Positions 35,820-48,400 of a DNA stretch of 64,000 nt are shown in pieces; within the stretch, counting starts at the first letter, position 1; each line of letters opens with the position of its first letter. The translations under genes were made by a program, and so were the position numbers. The notes below the pieces were generated by a model. It was not told where the DNA came from and did not search any database. It was given only the letters and a program-made list of their open reading frames with translations. Origin of the DNA: Panorpa germanica (Eukaryota > Arthropoda > Insecta > Mecoptera > Panorpidae); NCBI GenBank assembly GCA_963678705.1, contig OY783206.1, forward strand, positions 22,331,807 to 22,395,806, read 5' to 3'.

Positions 35820-36400
35820 ATTTAAAATTTAATTTCAAATTTTGTTTCCATTTTTTAATTGAAATATTTAACTCGTTCTATATACTATACACTGTACGCT
35901 ATAAACATAATCAGTGGCAAATTAGTTCTTCGCCCAACTTTGAGTGACTGTATTAAAAAGAAAAGTACGTTGCCAAGTAAGTTAGTCACTCAAATTTGGG
36001 CGAAGAATTAATCTTGAATATTTGAATGGACAAAAAGTGACAATTTCTTCCAAGCTGGAGCAGTAGGCTTTACATTTTAGACAAGAGTTTACAGAAACAT
36101 TATTCAGGATCACATAATAAAATCCTTTTTAAAAAAAGTTAAGATTTGTAGCAACAGGAGTGAAAAGACTTATCACAGGGTGCAGATTTTCTCGATTTTT
36201 TTTAAATGCCAATAATTTTTAAAATATGTAGATTTTTTAAAATATTTTTTTGATAACTGTTATAATAAACATGTAAACAAGTCAGATACACCTGGAACAT
36301 TATAATATAGGATTTCTTTGCAAAATACCATACTTTGCTGGTAATCTATTTATATATGAATTGGAATATATTTAAATATGTGTCAAAATTATTTATGGCC
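35820..36400 (+). repeat. Dispersed repeat, copy 1 of a pair with 39590-39910
   Basis: Shared landmarks with 39590-39910 are TTGAAATATTTAACTCG(T/C)TCTAT, the CACTTTTTGTC-like block and TGGAACATTATAATATAGG/GGA. The copies differ by several insertions. The hairpin at 35921-36013 lies only in this copy. No coding sequence is present. Confidence 0.5.
35921..36013. ncRNA. Hairpin of about 30 bp stem; foldback or precursor-like
   Basis: TTCTTCGCCCAACTTTGAGT followed by GACT is mirrored about 30 bases later by AGTCACTCAAATTTGGGCGA and AGAA. The stem is about 28-30 bp with one mismatch and a G-U pair at the outer end; the loop is about 30 nt. The size suits a microRNA-type precursor, but the location in a repeat-rich zone makes a small palindromic element equally likely. 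Confidence 0.4.
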
Positions 36401-36594
36401 CTGTCTGAGCAGTAAGTAGTAGCAATTAGGTAGTTTTTTTAAAATTAAATTTTGAATTTGTTTGTAAAACAGGCGCATAAGAAATTACGAAAGAAATGTT
36501 AACTCCAATTAGGCGCCACAGCATAATCTCTCAAGATTTTAAATGAATAATAACTTTAATGTGTTCTAAGCATTTGTAAATTTAGGCCTGTGGA

Positions 36595-36880
36595 CAGTGC
36601 CGGCTTTAGCCATTACGAGGCCCCGGGCGGCAGATCTTTGCTATGCTCTTGTTCTTTGTGTAATTTATGTAAATTGAAGGTAAATATTTTTAATGATGAT
36701 TGAAGAGAAATGCAAAAGTAATAAATAAATAAATGTAGAGTTTCAAATTTTATATTGGAAGATTTATAAAAGTTAACAAACACAAAGATGACAAATATTA
36801 ATGATGATAAACTAAGGTACATGAATGCCTTAATAGTGGGGAAATTCAAAAACATATATAGTAGTGACTTTCTCTACTTG
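36595..36880 (+). mobile_element. hAT-type MITE, 3'-truncated copy
   Basis: It starts CAGTGCCGGCTTTAGCCATT, then CGAGGCCCCGGGCGGCAG. It follows the element at 38697-39073 through ACAAATATTAATGATGATAA and ATGAATGCCTTAA, after which similarity is lost and the right end is missing. Confidence 0.7.
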
Positions 36881-38300
36881 GTAATTTCACACACATTCCA
36901 TTCAAGGTACCTTAGAGTCACTTTAAAAGGGTTATAAAGAATATAGGGTTGCATTTTAAGGTAGTTTGACCATAAACCCCACTTTTCTTAAAAGCTGGTT
37001 ATTAAATATAACGGGAAGATGAAATATAAAGAGAAAAGACAAAAACATAGCTTTGACTACCATAAATCTGTAAAACCCTTCTTGGGATGCTTTAAGTCAA
37101 CGACATTCATTTTCAGGGTAGTCTTTTCTTTTTTACGGTTTAAAATCTGCATTTATTTATTTGGTATTTTATTTTCTAAATTAACAAACCGTACGAATCA
37201 AATTCAATTCGTTTCATTATGTTTACATCCCAATTTAAATTAGAAACTATATCTATCACTACCGCCATCCATATAATCTTGCTGTCCTCTTTCCTCCAGG
37301 TCTACTCGACTTCTCACTTTCTCCTGACTCCTACACTGCACTGAAATCCTGCACTCTAACGGTCAATGTTACAAATTTTTTTTTTATCCAACTAGTTAAT
37401 CACCCTTATTCTCCTTGTCGTTATTTTCCTTTCTCTTACTTCTACTCTTTATCCTTTGCAGGATTTTATCAGATCTACTTCACTTTCCAGCTACTCCTCA
37501 CGCACTCACTCATTTATTAAATAAAATAAACTTAATTCTACAATTTAGTAATATACGGGATCTGAATTCATTTTCAATGCACTGCAACGATTGTCTTTAG
37601 GGTGGCCACCTTTTTTTTGCAATTAGGCCGTCTGCACACGGGTCGACTGATTGCAAACTATATCCGTCACGAAGTTTCCAACGAAAACGAAAAACGAGCC
37701 ATGTCGAGCCGTGTTTTGTGACTCTATAGAATTTTTAACAGTAGCATAATAAGGGATTTATTGTGTCGTATTATGAAATATTTATATGTATGTATGTATT
37801 TAAATAGTTTTGAATAGTATTTGTGCACATCTCTGCTCATGATGTCACCATCAAAAGCATGCAACGTAATTGCACTGCGAGCAAGAAACATAGTCGCTCA
37901 AAATGTGCTCAAATCAGTTTAGTTTCGTTCGTATCGTGTGTACTATCTTACTCGTATATACGTGCGTTCTCTCACTAACAACACAGTTGCATTCTCATCC
38001 GGTTCGGGCAGATTCGGGGCTAAGGTTTGCAATCACATTGCTGATTACACGTAAGATAAAATGAGTACATAGTGCCAAAATAAAGTATCATTTATTTTTC
38101 TTTAGCATTATATTTAAAAACACATTTCTATCGTTTTTCGCAAGCTTTATCAAATTATTATGGTTGCTAAAGAATTACACTGCATCTTTACAGGGTATAT
38201 TTAAGTTAAAGTAAATAAGTAATTCATTTCTTTTAAGGTTTAGAGACGTTTTGTTTCTTTCGTCTCGCCATTTGCTATTCATCACAGAAGAATGATCCAG
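36881..38300. other. Intergenic; pyrimidine-rich tract and uncharacterised DNA
   Basis: A C/T-rich run at 37270-37500 resembles other retrotransposon-associated tracts. At 37620-38060 the composition is more mixed (TTAGGCCGTCTGCACACGGG at the left), suggesting another element, but I could not find matching ends. No gene was recognised. Confidence 0.35.
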
Positions 38301-38525
38301 TCAAAATGAAATTACTTTACACAAATTTGAAAAATTATCATCAGTGTTATGAAATACTTGCTGCCATTTTTGAGCAGTAGATAATTCTGAAAAATCGTTA
38401 GGATTGTATATATGATCATACAGTTTGTTCAATAAAGCAATTTTTCTATAAAAATCTTTCATATCTATATTAGGTTTTTGCAGATTTAAATTAATATTGT
38501 CAAGTAAAATATCAAAAACGAGCGT
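38301..38525 (-). pseudogene. Orphan coding fragment, 74 codons, unrecognised
   Basis: An uninterrupted - strand frame runs from after a TAA at 38526-38528 to TGA at 38301-38303. It has no early ATG; the first M is about 20 codons in. The sequence looks protein-like rather than random: MKDFYRKIALLNKLYDHIY, then STAQKWQQVFHNTDDNFSNL. The surrounding DNA has no matching exons or recognised TIRs. It is most likely a fragment of a transposon protein or a stray exon; the family is not identified. Confidence 0.4.
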
Positions 38526-38696
38526 TTAAGTGGCGCTGGCGAGCTGTAGATTCGACAACAATCGATAATGTTCCGTTTTACCCAAAAATAATTACGACCA
38601 AATTTTTTGAATTTTAGAAAAATCAAATCATGCGAAATAAAGTATTTTCGCGTACTTTTGGTTCTCTCGTAAAGTATAAAGTATAATTACCCGAAG

Positions 38697-39073
38697 CAGA
38701 GGCGGCTTTAGCCATTGCGAGGCCCCAGGGTAGCAGATATTTGCGCGGCCCCGGGGTGGCAAATCTTGGCGAGGCATTTGTTCTTTGTATAATTTATGTA
38801 AATTGTAAGTAAGTATTTTTTGATAATTGACGAGAAATTATATTGTAAGTTTTATAAAAATTAACAAGCACAGGGATGACAAATATTAATGATGATAAAC
38901 CAAGGTATATGAATGCCTTAAAAGAAGACGCAGTGATTCAAGTGGGATTTCTAAAGAGCGAGGCGCGAGATTCTAATACATATATAGTAATGAATTTTTC
39001 TACTTGGGTTGTTGCGCGAGAATGCGAGGCCCCGGGCGGTTGCCCTGCTTGCCAATCCCTAAAGCCGCCTCTG
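38697..39073 (+). mobile_element. hAT-type MITE with perfect 8-bp target duplication
   Basis: The ends CAGAGGCGGCTTTAG and CTAAAGCCGCCTCTG are perfect inverted repeats. The element is flanked on both sides by ACCCGAAG (38689-38696 and 39074-39081). An 8-bp duplication and a CAG start are hallmarks of the hAT superfamily. Length is 377 bp and it is non-coding. The perfect duplication suggests a fairly recent insertion compared with the worn copies at 30188 and 36595. Confidence 0.92.
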
Positions 39074-39212
39074 ACCCGAAGTAACGTACAATAGTTTATT
39101 ATAAAGAATGAGTGTCAACCCTAATTGTCTCTATCCACACAAACGATTAATTGTTTTATTTTTAAATTATTTTATTATTTTGTAACTATTGTAATCTAGT
39201 CTATTAGACTAA

Positions 39213-39503
39213 GGGGGCGTCCATAAATTACGTGAGGTGTTTTTTTAAATTTAGGTAAAGCGTAGTAGCCCGTATACGTCCGGCAGAAATTCGCTTAAAT
39301 ACGGTCCCATACTGAGACAGGCCTTAAGCATGTACAATCTAGATTAAATGGACCAAAATAGTATAATTTTTTTTTGTTTCAATCAGAAAAAAAATTGCGT
39401 GATATTTGCCGAGACCCCCCCCTCTCTCCAACGGAAGATTAGATGAGATTTGACTCGACCCCCTCCCCCCCTTAAACATCTCACGTAATTTATGGACGCC
39501 CCC
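39213..39503. mobile_element. MITE with GGGGGCGTCCATAAATTACG ends, TAA duplication
   Basis: The left end GGGGGCGTCCATAAATTACG (continuing TGAGG) is mirrored at the right by TCACGTAATTTATGGACGCC followed by CCC. TAA flanks both sides, the three-base target type of PIF/Harbinger elements. The interior has unusually C-rich stretches on the + strand (G-rich on the other) and a fragment, GAGACAGGCC, resembling the end of the MITE at 27070. It is non-coding. Confidence 0.85.
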
Positions 39504-39589
39504 TAATAAGCAATTTAACGTTAATATAATATAACTAGAGTTTACCCCCGTCGCAAGCAGCGACTGTTTTTTGTGTGTGAATTGCATTT

Positions 39590-39910
39590 CATTTTAAATT
39601 TTAATTCAATTATTGAATTGAAATATTTAACTCGCTCTATTCTAATTTGATATATAAAAACAAATAATTTTTCATATAAACTAACAAAAAAAATATATTT
39701 TTTTTAACAACATAAAAAATATTTCCAATTTATTCGTCACTTTTTGTCAAAATTTGGGATTTTTGTTTCGATTCGTAAATTAGGTACTAAAGTGCCCATG
39801 CATAAAATTTCTAGTTCAATTTTTCAGCTTCAGTTGGAACATTATAATATGGAACAAAAACATTAAAGGTTTTGCTCTTCAGAATTGTGAAAAATATTTA
39901 AAATATTTGT
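39590..39910 (+). repeat. Dispersed repeat, copy 2 of a pair with 35820-36400
   Basis: It shares TTGAAATATTTAACTCGCTC, CACTTTTTGTCAAAATTTGG-type sequence and TGGAACATTATAATATGGAA with the other copy. It is non-coding and its ends are uncertain. Confidence 0.45.
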
Positions 39911-41691
39911 CACGATTACATTTCATTAAACTAACTTAAAAGTTTAACCCTTTTCGGTCGTCTATTAATCCATCCATTTAACATATATTAAAATGTTGCC
40001 TTGTTATTGTTCACGAAGATATTAAAGCCCGACTAAGTCCAGTAATGAAGCAGAGATTATTATCGACAAAGGGAACACCTAAATAGAATTAACTTTATTA
40101 AATAACTATCTTAACTAACTTTATGTTGGCAAACAAAGATTAGAAGGATTTTTGTAGTTTCTGTTAAATATAATCGTTATAGGTCTTTTTTTGGTAACAC
40201 AGGTACGTAAATTTTAAAGTTTTACAGAAAAATATTTTTGTTCATTACCAACTAATTGTCATGTAATGTCATAAATAATTAACTTGACGGGATATTAGCT
40301 GATGACTTCCATAGATCAAGGATAAATAACGGATTAACTGCAAATTTAACTTTTTTGGGGGTCGCGTTAATCAAAACGTATTAAAACATGACTCAAATTA
40401 CCTCTAACATCATACCATCGTTATCTTGGCGCCAAAGCTACTGCCCAGGGGCCTCCACAAGAGAGGTGCCTTCGCAATAGAGATAAAAAGAAGTTTTTAT
40501 TCCAAACTGTCTTTTTTCGAATTTGTACCTAATTTGGGAAAATAATTAGACCCCCACTCCTTCGTTGCGTATTACGTAGACTACTACCCTAATCATTTAA
40601 ATTCTTTTCATGCCTTTCTATTGACTTCTTCATCCAATTTCTTACACTTTTTCTCTTTTGGTCCTCCTCCTCTTGTTCTTTCTACTTGGCCATGGGTTTT
40701 CCTCGCACTCTTGCTTCGTCTGGATTTCCTTTCATCAGCGGCTCTGTTTCCGTCTATTCATCATACATTTCCGTAGCATTGCATTCCTGTTTTTCTTTCT
40801 TCGTTATCGCTTTCTCGGAATCCGCAAATGCAAAATATCTACCTTCTAGTTCTTTTACGACTCCAGGAATTTCAGGGATCAGAAAAACAATTTTTAGACA
40901 ATTTTAAGTTAGTCATATGTTGTATATATTACTTATAAGTTATTTCAGACCATTATTATGTCAGACCATTTCAAATAGTAGTTTTGTCCTTTTTTGCAAA
41001 TATAAAATGATTTTACTGCTATGCTAAAATAATAATAGCACTGGCTATTTAAAGTAGGCATAGCATAATAAATGTAGGATAAATGTATTATCAATTCATA
41101 TATTATTAAAACTCGAATTACATTGTAATAAATTGCAATTTGGGTTAAATTCAGTGACAATTTGTTGGGGGCTCAAAGGATGGGTAAAGATTTTTCACAA
41201 AAGGAACAAAGGCCAAATTTGGCCACATTGATACGGCGATAGGTACGCCACTGGTTATATTGCCATCGCTGTTACCGATTCCAGGTGTCTACAATTTAAC
41301 AGGTAATTTGTCTGACGGTATGATAATAGTGCTAGTAGTAAAGTAGTCAGTACAATTATTACAAGGGGGAATAGTTCCGAGTGATGCAGCTGAATGTACA
41401 TAATGTACAAGTACAGGCGGTGTTCATTCGCTAACAATATAATATATACACGTCGGTTTGCGACGGGACGATTCACTAGTATCTTTATTATTACGCAGAT
41501 GAATATATCAGTTAAATCATAAAATTTTCATCAATTATTACAAAATAAATGTGTGTTCCATATTGCAAGTACCCAATGACAGATTTACAGTGGAACAACA
41601 AACAAATCTATTATTTTTATTAATAAATAAAACAACCTTGTTAAAACATTAATGTGATACAAGAAATTCTATAATACCATGTGTACACTTC

Positions 41692-41725
<34 letters not shown>

Positions 41726-42035
41726 AATGTGTATTAGAAATTGAAACACGTTGCACAATCATCAATCAAACCAATTTAGTGATTTACAAGTCAATTTCAA
41801 CTTAAAATTAACAATCAGTTAAAAATAATATTTGATGATTAAGTTCCGCCCAGAAAACTAAACAGGGGTGGGGTACGGAAGCGGGGAGCGAAGCATGTAA
41901 TAATATAATTTAAAATATACAATAAAAATTCTTATTATACATTTAGATTTTAATTTATAAATTATAGCATCAAAAAAAGCGTAGATGTATTTGTGAAAAG
42001 AGGCGTGGTTTAATGTAATATATAAAATAACGTTA
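39911..42035. other. Upstream flank of the homeobox gene
   Basis: No gene is seen. Possible features are a C/T-rich patch at 40580-40720, a hAT-like end (TACGCCACTGG) at 41241-41252 and a trinucleotide repeat at 41692. A more mixed, possibly regulatory stretch lies at 41255-41480. Confidence 0.35.
41692..41728. repeat. (TAA)n microsatellite passing into (TAAA)n
   Basis: About eight TAA units are followed by AAATAAATAAAT. Confidence 0.9.
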
Positions 42036-42039
42036 TATT

Positions 42040-42200
42040 TATCCAATGGGGTGAAGTGCGTTGATTCAACCTTCATCGTCTGCAGCCAATAGGGAGATGC
42101 CAACGCCCCCTACTGAGCCTTAGAGCTCGGTTGTCTAATGATTAGACACCACTTAAGCCGAGACGTCCGTGCTGGGAGCACAGAGAGCGTAAGAAAAGAA
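42040..42200 (+). promoter_or_regulatory. Promoter-like region of the ems/E5 homeobox gene
   Basis: This stretch is clearly richer in G+C than its flanks. It holds an inverted CCAAT box (ATCCAATGGGG read on the other strand, near 42040), a direct one (GCAGCCAATAGGGAG near 42080) and the TAAT palindrome at 42132-42148. It ends 260 bp before the start codon. Transcription probably begins in or just after it. There is no clear TATA box. Confidence 0.5.
42132..42148. promoter_or_regulatory. Palindromic homeodomain site TAATGATTA
   Basis: TGTCTAATGATTAGACA is a perfect palindrome around a central G. It carries two inverted TAAT cores, the recognition sequence of Q50 homeodomains. It lies about 310 bp upstream of the start codon of a gene that itself encodes a Q50 homeodomain, so self-regulation is possible. 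Confidence 0.55.
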
Positions 42201-42460
42201 CTGTCCTCTTTATATCTCTGCCGAATTTGCATATACGGATATTTGTTATCTGGTTAAATAATAAATAAATAACTGTGTAAAGTGATTAGTATATAATGAA
42301 TAAAGTGTAATTTAAAGTGTTTATATAAAATATTTATAAATAGAAATTGCCGTCGGCAAGTGACAGTTGCACTAGTTATTAAAATAAATAATAAGTGATA
42401 AAAATAAAAAATATATTATTAAGTGATATGTGTATATATAATAAAATAAAATAAATATAA

Positions 42461-45400
42461 ATGTTTACCATGACGCCCCAAGAGCCGGGTACTCCTGTGG
42501 TACCAATATCAAAACCAAAAATTGCTTTCAGTATAGACTCCATTGTTGGTAGCAATGATTCCAGAAATAATAACTCGCAAGGGTATTTAATAAAAAATAA
42601 AATTTCGGAACGTTTCTCTCCGAACACGGACGAAAGTGATCGTGGAGTTTCGCCGGGCAGTGTCGGAAGTTATAATAATGATAATCTAGTGGAAAACAAT
42701 CGTACTTTAATTCACAATTCGCCAGATATAGGAAGATTACAAAGGTTAGAAAATATAGCAGAACAATTATCAAATTTTGGTAAACTACATAGATCGCCGC
42801 CAAATGGTCAAATGACTGATAATCAATCAATAAGAAATCCTCCATATCACACATCTCCGAATCGAAGTACGCCAAGTCCGAAACAACCTATAATGGTGCC
42901 CGGAATTCCAGCACAAATAATTCGCCCAAATCCGTTAGCGCCGGTGATGGTACCTGGCGATATGAAGCAAGTGCCCTATTTAAATCAGGAGTTTATGGAA
43001 GCGCACAATCCGAGTCTTTTTGCGGCGCGATTGGCCGCAGCTTTCCAAGCGCAAAGCCAAGCAATTCAAAATTCGTTTCCACATAATCAAACACACATGC
43101 CTCAACATATGCAGTCAATTCCGAGGGAGTCTTTACCTCTACACCCATGGTTTGTAAGCCGACATGGGAGGTTATTTTCGCCCAGATTTCCAGGAGGTAA
43201 GATATTTTGTAATAACTCCAGTAGAACATAGATTTCCAACAAGTTTTGGTGCTGTGAAATAAAACTACTAAACGAAACTACTAAATAGTTAATACGAAAA
43301 TTCTTATTAATGGCTAGTTGCACAGAAAAATCAGTCAGGGAAAAATTATCCTCAATAAGTTTTTGGTCCTTTAATTCCATCTTTTATAATTACCGAAACC
43401 TAATAATACTTAATCTTAGTAGATTAAAACTTGACCTAAAATCCGATTATGCAAATACCTTGCAACCCTTTTAGCGGTCACTTTTAATATTTATGCCCTG
43501 CCCCATAAACGCAGAACCAAATTGGCTAGCTATATTGTACCTATCAATTAAGGGAAACCTAGTAATATTTAATTTATAAAAACATTAGCATCTCTCAGAA
43601 AAACAAACTATGTATTATTATTATTTTATTTTTAATGTTTTTGCCATTTAGCACTACATTCTTGTGCCTTAACTCATTTATTTACATGTCATTGTGCTTA
43701 ATTCAATTTTGATCCTTATTAAATCTAAACATTCTCATTTTTTTCAAGCGAAAAAAAAAAAATATATAAAATTCCTTATAAAAATAAAAACAAAACTGCT
43801 ACTGCTACTGCTTCGCTCCTCCTGCTACTGTCCCTCCTGTTTCTACTCTGTCATTCCTTCTCTTTCCTAGTTTTTTTTCTCTATCTCCGCCATCCACGTC
43901 TTCCCTTCACTTTCGGCATTACATTCTTCTGCCTTAAAACATTCAATTCAAAAAGCTTCAGCCTTCCTTCTTCTAATTATTTCTGCCATCATCCTTCCTT
44001 GCCCCCTTTTAAGAGCTGCCCAATATTCATCTCACTCCCTACTTTTTCCTTACAATCAAACTTAATGTGCTCCAGTGATTCGTCCTCCGTTCCGCACACT
44101 CTATACATTCTTTCCTCACTACTTTCCCAGTATCTGTTTCCTTTTTCCTCATTTCCCAATCTAAACCTTGCTGTCCTTCTTATGGTTTTTATGTCTTTTT
44201 CTATTAAGTACTGAGGTATATTACTTTCCCAAATGCTTTTATATCTTGTATTGTAATTGCTTTTCTCGATTTTTCCCATTCTTTCCTGTTAAACAAACTA
44301 TGTATTACGTACCATGTAACTTTTGCTACATTAGATTATCGTTGAGTTTTTATAATTTCTTGACTAGGCTAGGTTTTTTGCTGCTTTCCTACTCAAATTC
44401 TCCAGGTTTGCTTACTAATAATATAGGTGTCTAACTTCCTAAGACGAACCGCTTAGAATTGTCTCCTATACAAAGTATAATCATATAGTATTACAAGGCA
44501 GTGGTGTAGGATGTATCAAAAACCAAGGTTTGCAATGGCTCAATGTTGGCTGGCTAGAAATTATACATGTTGCGATATTAAGTGTGTAATACTGTAGAAA
44601 ATAACTTGAACAAAATGAATACCCCGGCTGGAGATCGAACCCCAGAACTTTATCTTAATACTAATAACACTATATCAATAGGCTAGTGGAAGCTAAGCTA
44701 ATTTTCTGTTAGTATATTACGTATGAAAATGCATGCCCCATATGTTATACATTCGCCCATATAAACAAATCATCAGAAAATTGATATTTTAATTGAATTT
44801 TCATGTTAAGATAAATATTTTTATAAAAAATAGTCGATTGTATTATATACTAATAAAAATAATAAAAAAGAAAATGAAACATATTATATATATTTCTATA
44901 CATTATTAAAACATGCCCCTATCTTATTATTGTAAATTCACGCCCTAAAAAAATATCACAACTATGATATTATATTTAATAAAAAAATATATAATAGTCA
45001 TAACTTGATTTGATTGACAACTGTCACAAATTTTATTGTCAGTAAATGACACTGCTGCTGACTCCCTTTTTAGCAAATCAATGCAGAGAAATAAATAAAA
45101 AACGACTAAAATAATATTTAATATAAAAATAATAAAGAGCTGAATAAAAGATACAGTGTGGTCTATCAGTTTATATGACGCAAAATATTATTTGTATTTG
45201 TTTAAAATAGCTTAGTAATATATGATCCCTGATAAGGGTGTATGAAAAAGAGCTAACTGTTTGGGACAACTTTTTCTTATCAATAGACAAGAAAATTAAG
45301 CAAACAAGACTTGTCCCACCCGTGTTCATTTATTCTTCAGGTAATGATTTAATTATCGTTCAAATAAATTAACAAGATTTTACATATTTGTCTGCAGTAG

Positions 45401-48400
45401 TTAACTCTTATAGTAGTTAATTATTAGGACAAGTGAATAAACAAAATAACGAATAAAACGATCTATCATTTGTGAACAATAGAACAGTCCGCACAGACAA
45501 GGCAATGTCTGAAAAACAGACATTCATATGTTCAGACAAGGATATGTCTGAAAAATATTAGCAGATATTCGAAAGCAGGGAAAGTTTGAAAAACCTTATT
45601 GGCTTTATTAATAGAACGAATTTAATTTCTGTAATTTAAATACCTATACTCGAATTTTTAAATTATAAATTATGTATTACAAATGTTGTACTAATGTACT
45701 GTTGTAATAATTGTTTTAAGTGATAATAACTATGGAAGGTTGATGCACTCAAACACAGATTTAAAAAAACAAAAATTAATTATCAAAAATGATTATCCTT
45801 TTTAAACACATTTTACAGATACTTTACTTGTATTTTGTTTAGTTCCTAAAGAAACAAGTATTCTTACTTAATGTACTTGGTTTCTACCTCATGCAAATAA
45901 GATTAGTTTTAAATATCCAAACTTTACTACAAGGTTACTTCACAAACAATGTTTGTGTTTGGAAATTTGGTAATAGTTTGGTAAGTTTTTCGACCCATTT
46001 AAACACACATTTATAAATCAAACTATTTAATAATAGTGTTTAATAAAATTTTAAGAATTGAAATAAAGATGAAATTAATAAAGAAAAAAGCAGTTTATAG
46101 TAAGCAATTGATAGCTAAAACTTAAATCTATAACAAAACAATTTGGTTTATTCAACGTTCTTGTTAAAAAATATTAAATACAAAAGAATTCTATAACGTC
46201 AAAATATAAAACTGGTAAACAAAGTACTTAAGATTAAATAGTTTATGCGCTATATTATTAAATTATAATACATTTAATATATAATTAACAAATAAAATTA
46301 AAAACTATATTATTAATATTACGCTACATCGCTTTCATAATGTTCACAATCAAAATCATCACATTCATCGCGAACAAAAGCACAATTAGTTACAAAAAAC
46401 GTCCATTTCAGTTACCTTTTGTAACATATTAATGGCTAAGCCCATATTATCATTTAGATTAAACGGGATTTGATTTATTAGTCGTCTCAGTATAGATCAC
46501 TTCAATGAAAAAGTAACAAACAATTGATTTTACGCGGGAACTAAAACAAAAAGTTATTCAAAAGTTTACCTGCAATTGCGGTAACATTAGTTATATATGT
46601 TTGATATCTATTTGGCGGTTTTCCCTATTTAATTATTGCCACAAAATGCTTTAATCTGGCGATTTTTTATAATTTCTCTTCTCTATAATTGCAATTACGA
46701 CAATGTCTTAGATTTAGCTTATACAGATGTGAAGAAAATGTACAGTGTCGTATTTTTAAGCGTAGAATTTTTAATAGTTATATTGGACAAATGAGTGACT
46801 TAGTTTGCTTTTGGCGTTTTCTTTAGAAATTGCATATTACTTCGAATCAAATTCAAGTTAATAAGTCACTGTCAATCTTCTTTTACACTGTGAGAATTAC
46901 ATAATATAAATTACTATGTGGCATAAGACCAAGTATATAGTATATTCTAATCAAATAACTACATAGTAGTATACTAATTTATCTGTTATTTCGCTACTAA
47001 TAGATTTGTATGATATAATATCAATTTGCAAAAAAAATAACTTATCGACCATACCGTATTTTAAGAATTGTTATTTTTAGGAATCATTTTATTTGATAAT
47101 TGTTTACTCGGCTATTTATAAATATATATCTATCTCTCTTACACCAATGTGTTTTTTTTATATTTATTATATAATATTAAATCATCTAATAATATTTTAC
47201 CATTTTATTATTTTCATTATTGTATTACTCAAATAATTTCATTAATTAACGATAGTTTTGTTATTGAATAAAAGGAAAACATTTAAGTTTTGCAATCTAG
47301 ATATTTTGGAAATTAGTGGATGTTAAATGTCTAACAGAATGTAACATATGTTACCTTTTGTTACTTTTAATCTAACTAGGGCTTCACACAAGACGAAATA
47401 AGGCGAGAGTTTCAAAAATCTCGCCTCGTTCTCGTTAGTTTAGAAAAAAAAGGTTTGTTTTAGTCTCGGTTTCGTCACATCTCGTTATTGTGAGAACTTA
47501 CTCCTAAGATAATCCTAAACAAAGTAATTCATTATATTATTTCGGCTAATTTTTTTTTTTATTCTAAATTTTTCACACACTAAGCATATCGTTTTTTTCT
47601 CACTATTGATTGTATCAAATTTAATAGGAAATTTAAACTTTGAAGAATTTTTTTATACACAGTTGATCAACTGGTTCAATTTCACTTAATGCATCATTAC
47701 TTTCGTCTAATCTTGTCCTTTTCTCAGGTTGACACTACAAACACCTACACTCAACCACATTTTTGCGGCAAAATGTCTTCAAACAATCGCATTGTAAATA
47801 ATTTATATTCACATTTATTTTCCCTTAAAACATTCGTTTCCGTTCGGCTACAAAATGTTGTAAAAGAAAAAATTGTAAAATAAAATATTTAACAGATGTT
47901 TGTTTACCAGATTTTATATTTCGTAAATGTACGACCTAACCTTTTTTGTAATAAAAAAGGGTTGAACGTTTATGTTTCTTGTTAGTTTATTTTCTCGGAA
48001 TTTTTTTTTTAAATAACGTCAACGAGACCAAAATCGAGACTCTCGGGTCTCGCCGTAAGTGGTCTCGATACCGTCTCAATAGTTTTCAGAAAGGTTTCAT
48101 CTCGCTTTTATGAGAAAAGTCTAGTGGTCGTGCGAAGCCCTAAAATCTAATAAAAGTATCTTCGGGTTCCAAGATAATATTTTCAGGGTTTGGTTGTAAT
48201 CAAGTTAATATGATTAAATACATACATAATTATAAACTTATCAGGCAGCGGTGTATAACGCCACGACACCACAAAAGCTGATAACATAGCAGGAGATCGT
48301 AGGTGATAAGACATTAAATAAAAAAAAATTAATTACGCATAGCAAACTTTTTGCTTTTACCATTCAACATTTTAAGACAAATAAATCTACGCTTTAATAG

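Noticed and set aside
40658-40907. Two overlapping + strand frames rich in Phe and Ser
   Set aside because: Same C/T-rich composition effect; no domain and no splice context.
42528-43380. Several - strand frames up to 115 codons opposite homeobox exon 1
   Set aside because: Antisense shadows of a real coding exon whose + strand product carries recognised motifs.
47689-47883. 64-codon + strand frame inside the TAGGGCTTC element
   Set aside because: No transposase motif, short, and not extended upstream; insufficient to call a protein.
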